DNA from: Bacteroidaceae bacterium
GTDB lineage: Bacteria > Bacteroidota > Bacteroidia > Bacteroidales > Bacteroidaceae
DNA: 64,000 bases
Reading direction: 5' to 3'
Assembly: GCA_017428785.1 (NCBI GenBank)
Contig: JAFRQD010000062.1
Span: 1 to 64,000 of the forward strand
Shown here one piece after another: positions 31,735 to 41,100 of this stretch (within the stretch, counting starts at the first letter, position 1; every line of letters begins with the position of its first letter). The notes below the pieces were generated by a model, which was not told the DNA's origin, did no database searches, and was given only the letters and a program-made list of their open reading frames with translations. A program made the translations under genes and the position numbers.

Positions 31735-31751
31735 CAATAAAAAGACGACTC

Positions 31752-32183
31752 ATGTTTAGAGATATAGACATACTCGAACTCCTGCCGCAGAGGCCGCCGT
31801 TTGTGATGGTGGACCACTTGGAGGATTACAGCGAGACACAGACCACTTGCTCCCTCACCGTTCGTCCCGACAATGTGTTCTGTGAGAACGGCGAACTGGC
31901 AGCTGCAGGTCTCATCGAACACATCGCGCAGACTTGTGCCGCACGGCTCGGCTACTACAACAAGTACATACTGAAGACGGGCGTCCGCCTCGGGTTCATC
32001 GGCGAAGTGAAGGACCTCGACATCGTCCGCCTGCCTCGCGAAGGCGAGACCCTCTGCACGACAATCGTGGTCATGCAGGAGATATTCGACGTCACCCTCG
32101 TCAGCGCCGAAGTGCGAGTAGGCGAGGAGGTGATAGCCACCACACGCCTGAAGATAGCTCAGGGACAACAGAGTTCAGAATAA
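31752..32183 (+). CDS. Hotdog-fold 3-hydroxyacyl-ACP dehydratase-like protein (ApeP-type)
   Basis: A 143-residue hotdog protein starting MFRDIDILELLPQRPPFVMV, which parallels the beginning of FabZ/ApeP dehydratases. The central helix is AGLIEHIAQTCAARLGYYNK with a conserved Glu. The usual FabZ HFPxxPxxPG segment is replaced by NVFCENGELAAAGLIEH, as in ApeP-like members. It probably dehydrates 3-hydroxyacyl-ACP intermediates. The start at 31752 removes repeat-encoded residues. The 121-bp gap to the next gene holds a large hairpin. Confidence 0.8.
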   Translation: MFRDIDILELLPQRPPFVMVDHLEDYSETQTTCSLTVRPDNVFCENGELAAAGLIEHIAQTCAARLGYYNKYILKTGVRLGFIGEVKDLDIVRLPREGETLCTTIVVMQEIFDVTLVSAEVRVGEEVIATTRLKIAQGQQSSE

Positions 32184-32209
32184 GACAACACGATGAGATT
32201 GATAAAAAA

Positions 32210-32288
32210 CAACGGATTACACGGATTATACGGATGGGCTATGCTCCCGATAATAAAGCCTAATCCGTAAAATCTGTGTAATCCGTTG
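32210..32288. repeat. Long inverted repeat between dehydratase-like and thioesterase genes
   Basis: CAACGGATTACACGGATTAT is mirrored by AAATCTGTGTAATCCGTTG with about 28 bases between arms. It is an in-operon hairpin of the kind scattered in Bacteroidota genomes; it has no T-tract directly after it. Confidence 0.8.
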
Positions 32289-32304
32289 TGAGAGATAAAA
32301 TAAT

Positions 32305-32760
32305 ATGGTAGTTAATGATATGCATGAAAACGTGTTGCGTTTCTCGCGGGAATTCGAGGTTCGCTTCAGCGAAGTGGACATCATGGGCGTCGTATGGCAC
32401 GGAGCCTACCCGCTCTATCTGGAAGATGCGCGTGAGGCGTGGGGCCATCACTACGGCCTCTGCTACGACGATTACCTGAAGAACAATGTCTTCGCGCCTA
32501 TCGTCGATATGGACATACGCTATCATCGTCCCATCTTCTACTCGACCCGCCCCCGCATCGACATCGTCTATCGGTACACTCCAGCCGCCAAGATTGTCTT
32601 CGACTACGAGATACGCGACACGAAGGACGATGCTCTGCTCACCTCCGCACGCACCATTCAGGCCTTTACCGACCAGCAGTATCAGCTCATCCTCGAGAAT
32701 CCGGAGTTTTATCTCAAATGGAAACGCTTACACTTTAAAGAAGATGAAGTTACAAGATAA
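32305..32760 (+). CDS. 4HBT-type acyl-CoA/acyl-ACP thioesterase
   Basis: A 151-residue hotdog thioesterase. The signature is VRFSEVDIMGVVWHGAYPLY followed by LEDAREAWG, with the catalytic Asp and Glu in the expected places for the 4-hydroxybenzoyl-CoA thioesterase family. DIRYHRPIFYSTRPRIDIVY and IVFDYEIRD complete the fold. In aryl-polyene clusters such a thioesterase (ApeK) occurs beside the dehydratases, matching this setting. Its 3' end overlaps the next gene by 17 bp. The first Met is at 32305, and MHENVL (32320) is an alternative. Confidence 0.85.
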   Translation: MVVNDMHENVLRFSREFEVRFSEVDIMGVVWHGAYPLYLEDAREAWGHHYGLCYDDYLKNNVFAPIVDMDIRYHRPIFYSTRPRIDIVYRYTPAAKIVFDYEIRDTKDDALLTSARTIQAFTDQQYQLILENPEFYLKWKRLHFKEDEVTR

Positions 32761-33112
32761 CCTGTTTACAATCCTCTCGCAGCAGGAAGCGGAAGGCCTC
32801 GCAACCTTCCATCTCCGCATACATCCCGAGTGGCCCATCTACAAGGCGCACTTCCCGGGACACCCCATCACGCCTGGCGTCTGCATCGTCCAGATGGTGC
32901 AGGAACTGCTCGGGCTCGCCTTGCATCGCGACGTCACACTTCGCAAGGCAAAGAACGTCAAGTATCTCGCCATCATCTCGCCAGAAGAAGTGGCCGAGCT
33001 GACCGTCTCTTTCACCAAGATAGAGGAGCAGGAAGACGGCAGCCTCAAGGTTCATGCACAAGTGGCAGCAGGCGAAACCATCTACACCAAGCTGTCGGCA
33101 ACCTTCGCGTAA
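32744..33112 (+). CDS. FabZ-like hotdog dehydratase (ApeI-type)
   Basis: A 122-residue protein, start at 32744 overlapping the thioesterase by 17 bp; the longer frame is only a shadow of that gene. It has the FabZ core YKAHFPGHPITPGVCIVQMV, including the catalytic His of HFP. The usual catalytic Glu (GVLxxEAMAQ) is replaced by Gln in IVQMVQE, as tends to happen in ApeI-like proteins and dehydratase relatives. The role, dehydrating polyene intermediates, is inferred from the cassette. Confidence 0.82.
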   Translation: MKLQDNLFTILSQQEAEGLATFHLRIHPEWPIYKAHFPGHPITPGVCIVQMVQELLGLALHRDVTLRKAKNVKYLAIISPEEVAELTVSFTKIEEQEDGSLKVHAQVAAGETIYTKLSATFA

Positions 33113-33154
33113 CCTGTTATTTATAGTAACGAGAGTCGCTTTTGTAACAATAGC

Positions 33155-33196
33155 AACAGCCCCCTGCAGTTTGTTCTGCAAGGGGCTGTTTCCTTT
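33155..33196. terminator. Terminator between the converging cassette and CobW gene
   Basis: AACAGCCCCCTGCAG / CTGCAAGGGGCTGTT stem with loop TTTGTT, followed by TCCTTT. It lies between stops at 33112 and 33247 and may act in both directions. Confidence 0.75.
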
Positions 33197-33246
33197 ATGG
33201 TTGAGATTGCTTGCCGCTGTGGCCTGTTGCGCTGACAATTGACGGC

Positions 33247-34479
33247 TTATTCAGCGAGGCACGCGTCGAGCAGCGTGGAGATGGCCTCCTTGTCGAGATG
33301 CTGGCCGATGAACACCAGCTTCTGCATCCTGTCACCATACGTGTCGTCCCAGTCGCGGCGCAGATTGGGGTCGCGCTGCTTCATCATCTCCAGCTCGGCT
33401 GCAGGCATCGTGGCATACCATTGCCCCACGTTCTGCAACTTCACCTGCTTGCCGGCCTGCTCGAACAGGTAGCAGATGTCCTCTTCGCCTTTGAAGTAGC
33501 AGATGCCCTTTGCCCTGATGATGCCTTTCGGCCAGAGACGAGCCACGAATTGGTCAAACTCGCTGAGCCGCATAGGCTGTCGGCGATACCAGACAAACGT
33601 GCCGATGCCGTACTCCTCGGCTTCGCCCTCATCGTGGTCATGATGGTGATGATGGTGATGCTCGTGGTCGTCATGGTGCTCTTCGTGTTCGAGGTGATGA
33701 TGTTCGTGCTCGTGCTCGTCGTCATCATCATCGTCGTGATCGTCGTGATGTTGTTCCAACTCGGCAATCCATGTTGCGCTTGTCGCCACCTTCTCATAGT
33801 CGAAGAGGTTGGTGTTCAGCAGCTTGTCGAGCTCCACATCACCGTAGTTGCACTCGATTATCTGTGCCTTCTTCTGTATGCCGCGCACAATCTGACGGAT
33901 GCGCTCCAGCTCGTGTGGCTCCACGTCGGCAGCCTTGTTGAGCAAGACGATGTTGCAGAACTCTATCTGCTGAATGACGAGGTTCTCGATGTCCTCTTCG
34001 TCGATGTCCTTCTTGGTGAGGTCCGAGCCGCAATTGAACTCGTCCTTCAGCCTCAGGGCGTCCACCACGGTGACGATGCAATCGACGTATGGGAGGCCGT
34101 TCTTCGTGACTTCCGGAGCCATTCTGGCCATCGAGCAAATCGTCTGGGCGATAGGCTCCGGTTCGCAGATGCCGCTGGCCTCGATGACGATGTAGTCGAA
34201 CTTCTTCAACGCGATGATGTCGTAAAGCTGCTGCACCAAGTCCATCTTGAGCGTGCAGCAGATGCAACCGTTCTGCAGGGCGACCAGGCTGTCGTCCTGA
34301 CTCCCGACGATTCCGCCCTTCTGGATGAGGTCGGCATCGATGTTCACCTCTCCTATATCGTTAACTATCACGGCAAATCGTATGCCTTTGCGGTTAGAGA
34401 GAATGCGGTTCAGCAGCGTCGTCTTGCCGCTCCCCAGGTAGCCTGTGAGCAGCAGAACAGGGATATCATATTTCATCAT
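33247..34479 (-). CDS. CobW/P47K (COG0523) GTPase, putative metallochaperone
   Basis: A 410-residue G3E GTPase. Walker A is TGYLGSGKTTLL (12-23). The metal-binding CxCC motif is NGCICCTLKMD (C72, C74, C75). The switch region is VNDIGEVNIDADLIQ and the guanine-specificity motif is LLNKAADVEP. A His/Asp-rich tract at about 233-285 (EHHHLEHEEHHDDHEHHHHH in part) separates the GTPase domain from the CobW_C domain (IGTFVWYRRQPMRLSEFDQF). His-rich members deliver zinc. This points to a zinc chaperone, but the metal is inferred. A -7 box lies at 34509-34516. Confidence 0.92.
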   Translation of the reverse strand: MMKYDIPVLLLTGYLGSGKTTLLNRILSNRKGIRFAVIVNDIGEVNIDADLIQKGGIVGSQDDSLVALQNGCICCTLKMDLVQQLYDIIALKKFDYIVIEASGICEPEPIAQTICSMARMAPEVTKNGLPYVDCIVTVVDALRLKDEFNCGSDLTKKDIDEEDIENLVIQQIEFCNIVLLNKAADVEPHELERIRQIVRGIQKKAQIIECNYGDVELDKLLNTNLFDYEKVATSATWIAELEQHHDDHDDDDDDEHEHEHHHLEHEEHHDDHEHHHHHHHDHDEGEAEEYGIGTFVWYRRQPMRLSEFDQFVARLWPKGIIRAKGICYFKGEEDICYLFEQAGKQVKLQNVGQWYATMPAAELEMMKQRDPNLRRDWDDTYGDRMQKLVFIGQHLDKEAISTLLDACLAE

Positions 34480-34508
34480 AGTGTTTGTCTGTTTGTGTTT
34501 AGCGCCTG

Positions 34509-34516
34509 CAAAGTTA
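34509..34516 (-). promoter_or_regulatory. -7 box (TAACTTTG) for the CobW gene
   Basis: CAAAGTTA on the plus strand reads TAACTTTG, 30 bp upstream of the CobW start. The divergent box for the glutaminase-like gene is 81 bp away, unlike the 52-bp modules. Confidence 0.65.
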
Positions 34517-34589
34517 TGAAATAATTATGAAATACGCGAAATAAGGCATGTTTTTATTGATAATCTATTGCGAATTGCAAAGAAAGTGT

Positions 34590-34597
34590 TAACTTTG
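34590..34597 (+). promoter_or_regulatory. -7 box (TAACTTTG) for the glutaminase-like gene
   Basis: GTGTTAACTTTGCCGCC fits TAnnTTTG and lies 38 bp before the ATG at 34636. Confidence 0.7.
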
Positions 34598-34635
34598 CCG
34601 CCACTTAGCTACAAATGAGATAAATAAACAAGAAC

Positions 34636-37600
34636 ATGCGCAAAACATTACTCGTGCTCGCTGCCTTCGTCGCAGCCATTTTCATGCAGGCTCAGACGTC
34701 TGACTATTTCGTGCCTTACAAGCAGGTAACACTCCGTCTGCCCAGCGTTCCCTTGCTGGTCAACGACCCTTACTTCTCTTTCTGGTCGCCGTACAACCAT
34801 CTATATGATGGAACCGTCAAGCATTGGGACAATCAGCAGAAAGCTATGGACGGCTTGCTTCGCGTTGATGGCAAGGTCTATCGCTTCATGGGGGCACAGC
34901 GCTCCACGAAGCTCCTTCCCATTGCTCCTATGGGCAACAGGGGCGGCTATCGTGCCAGAGTAAGGACAAGCCTGTCGTCTTCAATGACGGATACCTGGAT
35001 GAACCTCGACTTCAACGACACCAACTGGCAGTTCCAGTCAGGCCCTTGGGGAACAAAAGGCGATTACCCTTATGTCCAAACGGAATGGGGGAACAGCGCT
35101 GACCGCTACATCCGCCGCCATATCACGCTTACGGCAGAGGACATAAGGGGCGACCTGTGGCTTATCTATTCCCACGACGACAAATGCGAGGCATACATCA
35201 ACGGTGTGCGGGTTGTGAATGTGACCGAAGAGAAATGGAATCAGAACGTAAAGCTTCACCTGACGGGTGCGGCCAGGGCAGCTCTCGTGGAGGGCGACAA
35301 TGTGATTGCCTATCATGTACACAACTCTAAGGGCGGTGCCTTGGCAGACATCGGTCTCTACAAGAACGAGCTCGGCTTCCATCCCGGATACGAGGCCATC
35401 CCTGGTGCGGCAATGGCCGACGAAGCCCCTTGGGAGGCAAAGGTGAAGACGACTTCTGTCAGCGGCACAGTCTGGGCAAGGGAAACCTTCGACGACTCTT
35501 CCTGGGAGACAGAGCAGGGCGCGTTCGGCACTCCGAATGAATATCCCAATGTCAATACCAGCTGGACGGCAACGGGCAGCGACTATTACATCCGTCGCCG
35601 CATTACACTTACGGCAGAGGACTTGCAGAAAGAACTCACGCTCATTTATTCTCACGACGATGTATGCCAGGCCTACATCAATGGCCGCCGCATAGTCAAC
35701 ACAGGGAACACTTGGGTGCAGAACGTCGTCTATAAGCTTACCGCGAATGACAAGGCGGTGCTCCACGAAGGCGAGAATGTCATTGCCTACCATGTCCACA
35801 ATACGACGGGCGGAGCCTTGGCAGACATCGGCCTCTATTACAGCACCAACACCGAAACGCCGGCTGTGCAGACGGCTTGCGATGTGCTGCCTACAAGCAC
35901 CTACTATACCTTTACATGCGGCCCTGTCGACCTCGATGTGGTCTTCACGGCGCCTTTCCTCATGGACGACATCGAGCTGATGTCCACACCCATCAACTTC
36001 ATCTCCTATCAGGTGCGTAGCAACGACGAGCAGGAGCACAATGTGCAGTTCTACTATGGCACGACGCCAGAGCTGACGGTGGACAACAACCTCCAGGCTA
36101 CCGTCTCCACTATCGAAAGTGACAATGACGGGCGCCGTTACATCAAGAGCGGCAGCAGGGACCAGAAGGTGCTTGGCAAGGCCGGCGACGGCATCACCAT
36201 CGACTGGGGTTACCTCTACCTGCCCGACGTGAATGGCTCGATAGCTGTTGCAGACCAAGGCCTTACCGCCTCCACCTTCGCTTCCACGGGAGCGCTGCCC
36301 GAGAGCACATTGCCTTTCGCCAGTTCCGATGAAGGCGAGATGCCGCAGCTCTCTTATGTGCACGACTTCGGCACCGTCAGCCAAGCCAGCAGCTACATGA
36401 TGTTCGGCTATGATGAGGTTAAAGACATACGATACATGGATGTTGACTACAAAGGCTATTGGGCTCGCAACGGCAAGACCATCCAGCAGGCATTTGCCGA
36501 GTTCCAGCAGAGCTACGACGATATCATGACGCGCTGCAGGGTTCAGGACCAGATTATCTACGACGACGGACTTGCCGCCGGCAATGTCAAGTATGCCGAG
36601 CTTCTCTGCGCATCCTACCGACACTGCATCGCTGCGCACAAGATATTCGAGGACAACAAGGGCAACCTCCTCTTCTTCTCGAAGGAGAACAACTCGAACG
36701 GCTGCGTCAACACCGTGGACCTCACATACCCCTCGGCTCCGCTCTTCCTGCTCTATAACACAGACCTGATGAAGGGCATGTGCACCTCTATCCTCGACTA
36801 CTGCGAGAGCGACCGCTGGGGCTTCGACTTCGCTGCCCACGACCTCGGCACCTATCCGCACGCCAACAACCAGGTGTATGCCATCCGCTTCCCGGGCGCT
36901 GGCGGCGACTTCGGCGGCAATATGCCTATCGAAGAGAGTGCGAACATCGTCATCCTGGCAGCTGCCATATCAGACATCGACGGGAACACGGAGTGGGCTG
37001 ACCGCTACTGGGCAACGCTCACCAAATGGACCAACTACCTCGTGGAGAACGGACAAGACCCCGAGAACCAGCTCTGCACCGACGACTTCAGTGGCCACCT
37101 CGCCCACAACGCCAACCTCGCAGTCAAGGCCATCATGGGTGTGGCTGGCTATGCCAAACTCTGTTGGCTGAGGGGCGACCAGGAAGGCTACACCTCCTTC
37201 TTGGCGAAGGCAAAGGAAATGGCCTCCAACTGGGTAAGGCTTGCCAAGGAAGGCTCCCACTTTAAGCTTGCTTACGACAAGCCGGGCACCTGGAGCCAGA
37301 AGTACAACATGGTGTGGGACAAGGCTTGGAATACAGGCGTCTTCTCCGACCTGGTCAAGACCCAGGAGTTCAATTATTATGTGAGCAGCGATAACAATCT
37401 TCTCAAAACATACGGTCTTCCTCTCGACAGCCGCTCCAGCTATACCAAGAGCGACTGGGAGATGTGGACGGCAGCAATGGCAAACACCAATCTCCGCTTC
37501 CTCACCATCTCCGATCTCGTATGGAAGTATGTCAACGAGACGCCCTCCCGCGTGCCTCTCTCCGACTGGTACTATACCGACGGCAACGGCGGCATGGCAG

Positions 37601-37830
37601 GCTTCCGTGCCCGCAGCGTAGTAGGCGGCCACTGGATGAAAGTCTATGTGGATAAGAAGCTGAGCGGCGAGATAGGCACCTCCATCGCCCCCATCCAGGC
37701 TCAGGAAGAAACCAATGGCCAATGGTCGACATTCAGCGGCCAGTGGTACAACCTCAGCGGCCAGAAAACAGAGGCTCCCGCACAGCGCGGAATCTACATC
37801 CAGAACGGCAAAAAGAAGGTCGTCAGGTAG
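34636..37830 (+). CDS. Secreted glutaminase-like (DUF4964/DUF5127/DUF4965) protein with duplicated inserted module
   Basis: A 1064-residue exported protein. Signal peptide MRKTLLVLAAFVAAIFMQAQ, then the N-terminal module LRLPSVPLLVNDPYFSFWSP. Two tandem copies of a roughly 130-residue beta-sandwich follow, at about 111-241 and 269-400 (compare RRHITLTAEDIRGDLWLIYS with RRRITLTAEDLQKELTLIYS). The DUF5127 beta region comes next, then the (alpha/alpha)6-like DUF4965 region from about 650 (NGCVNTVDLTYPSAPLFLLY, GYTSFLAKAKEMASNWVRLA). The C-terminus WYNLSGQKTEAPAQRGIYIQ plus a Lys-rich end resembles a type IX sorting signal. The enzymatic role is uncertain. Confidence 0.85.
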   Translation: MRKTLLVLAAFVAAIFMQAQTSDYFVPYKQVTLRLPSVPLLVNDPYFSFWSPYNHLYDGTVKHWDNQQKAMDGLLRVDGKVYRFMGAQRSTKLLPIAPMGNRGGYRARVRTSLSSSMTDTWMNLDFNDTNWQFQSGPWGTKGDYPYVQTEWGNSADRYIRRHITLTAEDIRGDLWLIYSHDDKCEAYINGVRVVNVTEEKWNQNVKLHLTGAARAALVEGDNVIAYHVHNSKGGALADIGLYKNELGFHPGYEAIPGAAMADEAPWEAKVKTTSVSGTVWARETFDDSSWETEQGAFGTPNEYPNVNTSWTATGSDYYIRRRITLTAEDLQKELTLIYSHDDVCQAYINGRRIVNTGNTWVQNVVYKLTANDKAVLHEGENVIAYHVHNTTGGALADIGLYYSTNTETPAVQTACDVLPTSTYYTFTCGPVDLDVVFTAPFLMDDIELMSTPINFISYQVRSNDEQEHNVQFYYGTTPELTVDNNLQATVSTIESDNDGRRYIKSGSRDQKVLGKAGDGITIDWGYLYLPDVNGSIAVADQGLTASTFASTGALPESTLPFASSDEGEMPQLSYVHDFGTVSQASSYMMFGYDEVKDIRYMDVDYKGYWARNGKTIQQAFAEFQQSYDDIMTRCRVQDQIIYDDGLAAGNVKYAELLCASYRHCIAAHKIFEDNKGNLLFFSKENNSNGCVNTVDLTYPSAPLFLLYNTDLMKGMCTSILDYCESDRWGFDFAAHDLGTYPHANNQVYAIRFPGAGGDFGGNMPIEESANIVILAAAISDIDGNTEWADRYWATLTKWTNYLVENGQDPENQLCTDDFSGHLAHNANLAVKAIMGVAGYAKLCWLRGDQEGYTSFLAKAKEMASNWVRLAKEGSHFKLAYDKPGTWSQKYNMVWDKAWNTGVFSDLVKTQEFNYYVSSDNNLLKTYGLPLDSRSSYTKSDWEMWTAAMANTNLRFLTISDLVWKYVNETPSRVPLSDWYYTDGNGGMAGFRARSVVGGHWMKVYVDKKLSGEIGTSIAPIQAQEETNGQWSTFSGQWYNLSGQKTEAPAQRGIYIQNGKKKVVR

Positions 37831-37836
37831 GCCCTG

Positions 37837-37924
37837 AAAACGCCGCGTGCGGCGATGGCAAATTCCGCGTGCGGCGTTGCCCATTTCCGCGTGCGGCGTT
37901 GGCCATCGCCGCACGCGGCGTTTT
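37837..37924. repeat. 22-bp GC-rich tandem repeat (family 1, copy E)
   Basis: Four units with core CCGCGTGCGGCG, bounded by AAAACGCC and GGCGTTTT, beginning 7 bp after the stop codon of the glutaminase-like gene. Confidence 0.85.
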
Positions 37925-37944
37925 CAACCCCCTTTAGGAGCATA

Positions 37945-37975
37945 AAACAAGGTCCCTCGCAGGGCCTTGTTTTTC
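37945..37975 (+). terminator. Intrinsic terminator after the glutaminase-like gene
   Basis: AAACAAGGTCCCT / AGGGCCTTGTTTTTC hairpin with CGC loop, followed by T-rich sequence, about 115 bp after the stop. Confidence 0.8.
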
Positions 37976-38065
37976 TTTTGTTTTTGTTGAGACACTCTCA
38001 GTGCTTTTTTGTGAATTTTAGCAACATTTTATAACAGATTTTTTCGTTTATATATATAAATTATG

Positions 38066-38073
38066 TATATTTG
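38066..38073 (+). promoter_or_regulatory. -7 box (TATATTTG) for the adhesin gene
   Basis: ATGTATATTTGTAGTCG fits TAnnTTTG, 85 bp before the ATG at 38158. The long AT-rich leader is unusual for this window. Confidence 0.65.
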
Positions 38074-38157
38074 TAGTCGATTAGGTGCAAAAGGCATATA
38101 ATTGTCCCGACAAAACATATTCAATTAACTCAATTATAAACCTTAAATCAAAACGAG

Positions 38158-41100
38158 ATGAAAAAACAAAAACTATTAACATTGCTCGCCGCGGTGCTTA
38201 TGTTGCTGGGCGTGCAAAGCGTTAATGCCGTTACGCTACAGGTGGTGGACGGCACTAATGGTGGCAGTATTGCTCGTCTGGTTGACGGCAATAACGGCAC
38301 CAAGTGGGAAGGCGGATTCGGTAGCGGTCAGTTCGTCATCCTGAAGAATGCCGCTAACTTGCCTGTCATTCCCGCCAATTACACGATTGTGACGGGTAAT
38401 GACAATGCAAGTTGGAACGGTCGTGGCTGGAAGGCATGGAAGATTTACGGTGCCAACTTTGCTTACGATGCTGCTGCCGCACGCGACGCAGAGGATTGGG
38501 TATTGCTCGACCAGAAGAGTAACATCACACAGGACATCGTTCCTGACGTGAACAGCCAGCCGTTTGACTTCAACTTCTCTGAAGCTGTCACAAAGGGCTA
38601 TGTTTACTTCAAGATTGAGGTTCTCGAACTGCAAGGCGCTGGCTACATGCAGATGTGTGAGTTCATCCTCAACGGTTGCACAGTAGATGCTTCCTTCTCA
38701 GATGTACTGAACAGCTATGATCCTACAGGCTCAGACGCCGACCTCGTCAATGCTTACGCTGCAGGCAAGGCTGCCCTCGCAGCTGCTTCGACTCAAGAAG
38801 AAACCGAAGCAGCAATGGCCACTATGTCAGCCTTGCGCCAGGAGATGGAGACCATTAAAAGCGGCAGATTCGTCGCTCTCAGCTGGGCAGCCGGTGCATG
38901 GGGCGACGGTCCTGGCTCCAACTTGGTCGACAAGAAGGAAAGTACAAAGTGGGGCGGCAACTTCCAAGGCTCGGACCCACAGTACGTCATCTTCCGTGGC
39001 CAGTCCATGCAGCCCTTCTTCTACAAGCTCGTGACTGGTAACGACACAGCAACCAGCACAGGCCGTAACTGGAAGACTTGGAAAGTCTTTGGCGGCAACT
39101 TCGCTTCAGAAGCCGAAGCTACAAGGGATGCTGAAGGCTGGGTAGTTCTCGACGACAGACAGGATGTGAATGAAGAATACCTGCCCATGAAGAACTTCTA
39201 TCCCGCCACATTCGACTTCAATCAGGGTGTAAGCACCGCTTATACCTATTATAAGGTAGAGGTTTACGCACCTCATAATGGCAACCAGCATCAGATGTCT
39301 GAGATGTATCTCTGCACACAGGAAGAGTTCGAGGCCATTCGTGCTCCTTATGTGGCAGAGTTCGAAGAATTCGCTGCTGGCTTAGGTGACTTGGCTGTTG
39401 AGCCTTCACTTGAGAGCGACAAGGAAACCTTCGCAACACTCTTTGCAGAACTGAAGACCACATCCGACGCAGTTCGTCTGACTCAGATATATAATCAGCT
39501 GATTCCTTTGAAGGAGAATCTCACAGAGTCTGCTGCATTCTTGGCTGGCGGCTACCGTGCTCTTGATGGTAATGTAGGCTCAGCTACTTCTGGTGAAGGC
39601 TTTGCTAAACTGTTAGACGGAACCAGCAGCACCAAGTGGTGCGGCACTATCCCCGAAGGCGGTGCTTACGTCATCTTCAAGAAGTACGCCGGCACTGGGC
39701 TCGCTCAATATATGATGATTACAGGTAACGATACCGGTAATGGTGGCGGTGCCCGTAACTGGAAGAGCTGGAAGATTTACGGCGCATCATTTGATGCTGA
39801 TGCCGATGCCACCCGCAATGCTACAGCGTGGACACTCATTGACCAGAAGGCAAACATCGGCCAGGACCTCCTGCCTGCAGCTAACTACGCTCCCGCTTAC
39901 TTCAACTTCAGCGAGACATGGTCGGGCTATACACACTTCAAGATTGAACTGGAATCATGCTACAACGGCACACTCCAGCAGATGGCTGAGTTCAAGATGC
40001 TTTCAGACGAAGCCTATGCAGCAGAGCGTCAGGCAATGATTGATGAGCTGACAGCAGCAGCCACCGCAGTTTTGGCAGGCGCAGGCATTGAAGTTCCCGC
40101 TACACTGATGCAAAAGCTGATGGCTGCTACTCCGGTTGCCGCATTGATGAACGCTCCCGCAAGCGAGTTGCTTCCCAAGTACAACGCAGCGCTGAACTTT
40201 ATCAACACAGGCTTGCTGGCCTTGGCAGCTACTGCTGTTCCCGCCCAAGCCGACGGCATTTATCAGATTGCCAATGCTATGCAGCTGGTTTACTTCGCCG
40301 AGAAGGTGAACAGCGGCGAGGCTGATGCCGATGCCGTATTGGTTGCAGACATTGACCTCGCAGATGTCAGCCCGTATGAATGGTCGGCCATCGGTACACC
40401 CGATGTTGCCTACTCTGGTTCCTTCGACGGCCAAGGTCATGCTATCACAAACTTCGAAGGCACAACACCGGTAGCTACTGGTAAGTTTGGTCTCTTCGGC
40501 AATGTCAACGAAGCTACCATCGAGAACTTCAGCATCGCCGGTAGCCTGACAGTTCCTGCAGGCGCATTAAATGGCTCTGGCGTTGTCGGTTGGGCTCAAA
40601 GCAGTACTATCTCCAATATCTACTCAACTCTCGTTATTGAAGTAGGCGGCGATGATGCAAGGCATGTCGCTGGTGTACTTGGTTCTGCTCAGAAGGGTGC
40701 CAACACCATCACGAACTGTACATTTGCCGGTTCTATTACTGTTGCAGATGGCAGCCACGACTGCTTCGCTGGCATCGTGGGTTATATGTCATCAGATAAG
40801 ATTGAGAATTGTGTTAACCTTGGCACCATTGACTTCTATGATAAGGGTTGCAACGCAGGCGGTATCACAGGTTACATCAACAATGAAGGCCCAACTGTTG
40901 CTAATTGCTTGAACGTAGGTGCAGTTACATACAGAGGTGAAGGTACACCAACTTATAGCGGTGCCATCGTAGGCAGACTCAAAAAGGATGTTCCTAATAT
41001 TAAGAACAACTACTGGCTTGAGGGCAGCGCCGTTGCTTCATGTGGTGAGAAGGCTCTGGCATCTCCTGCAGTTACATCTGTTACAGCCGAGCAGCTTGCA

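Noticed and set aside
33625-33760. His-rich stretch in the CobW gene as a repeat insertion
   Set aside because: The CAT/GAT-rich tract encodes a metal-binding His region known in this GTPase family, and it lies where such tracts usually are.
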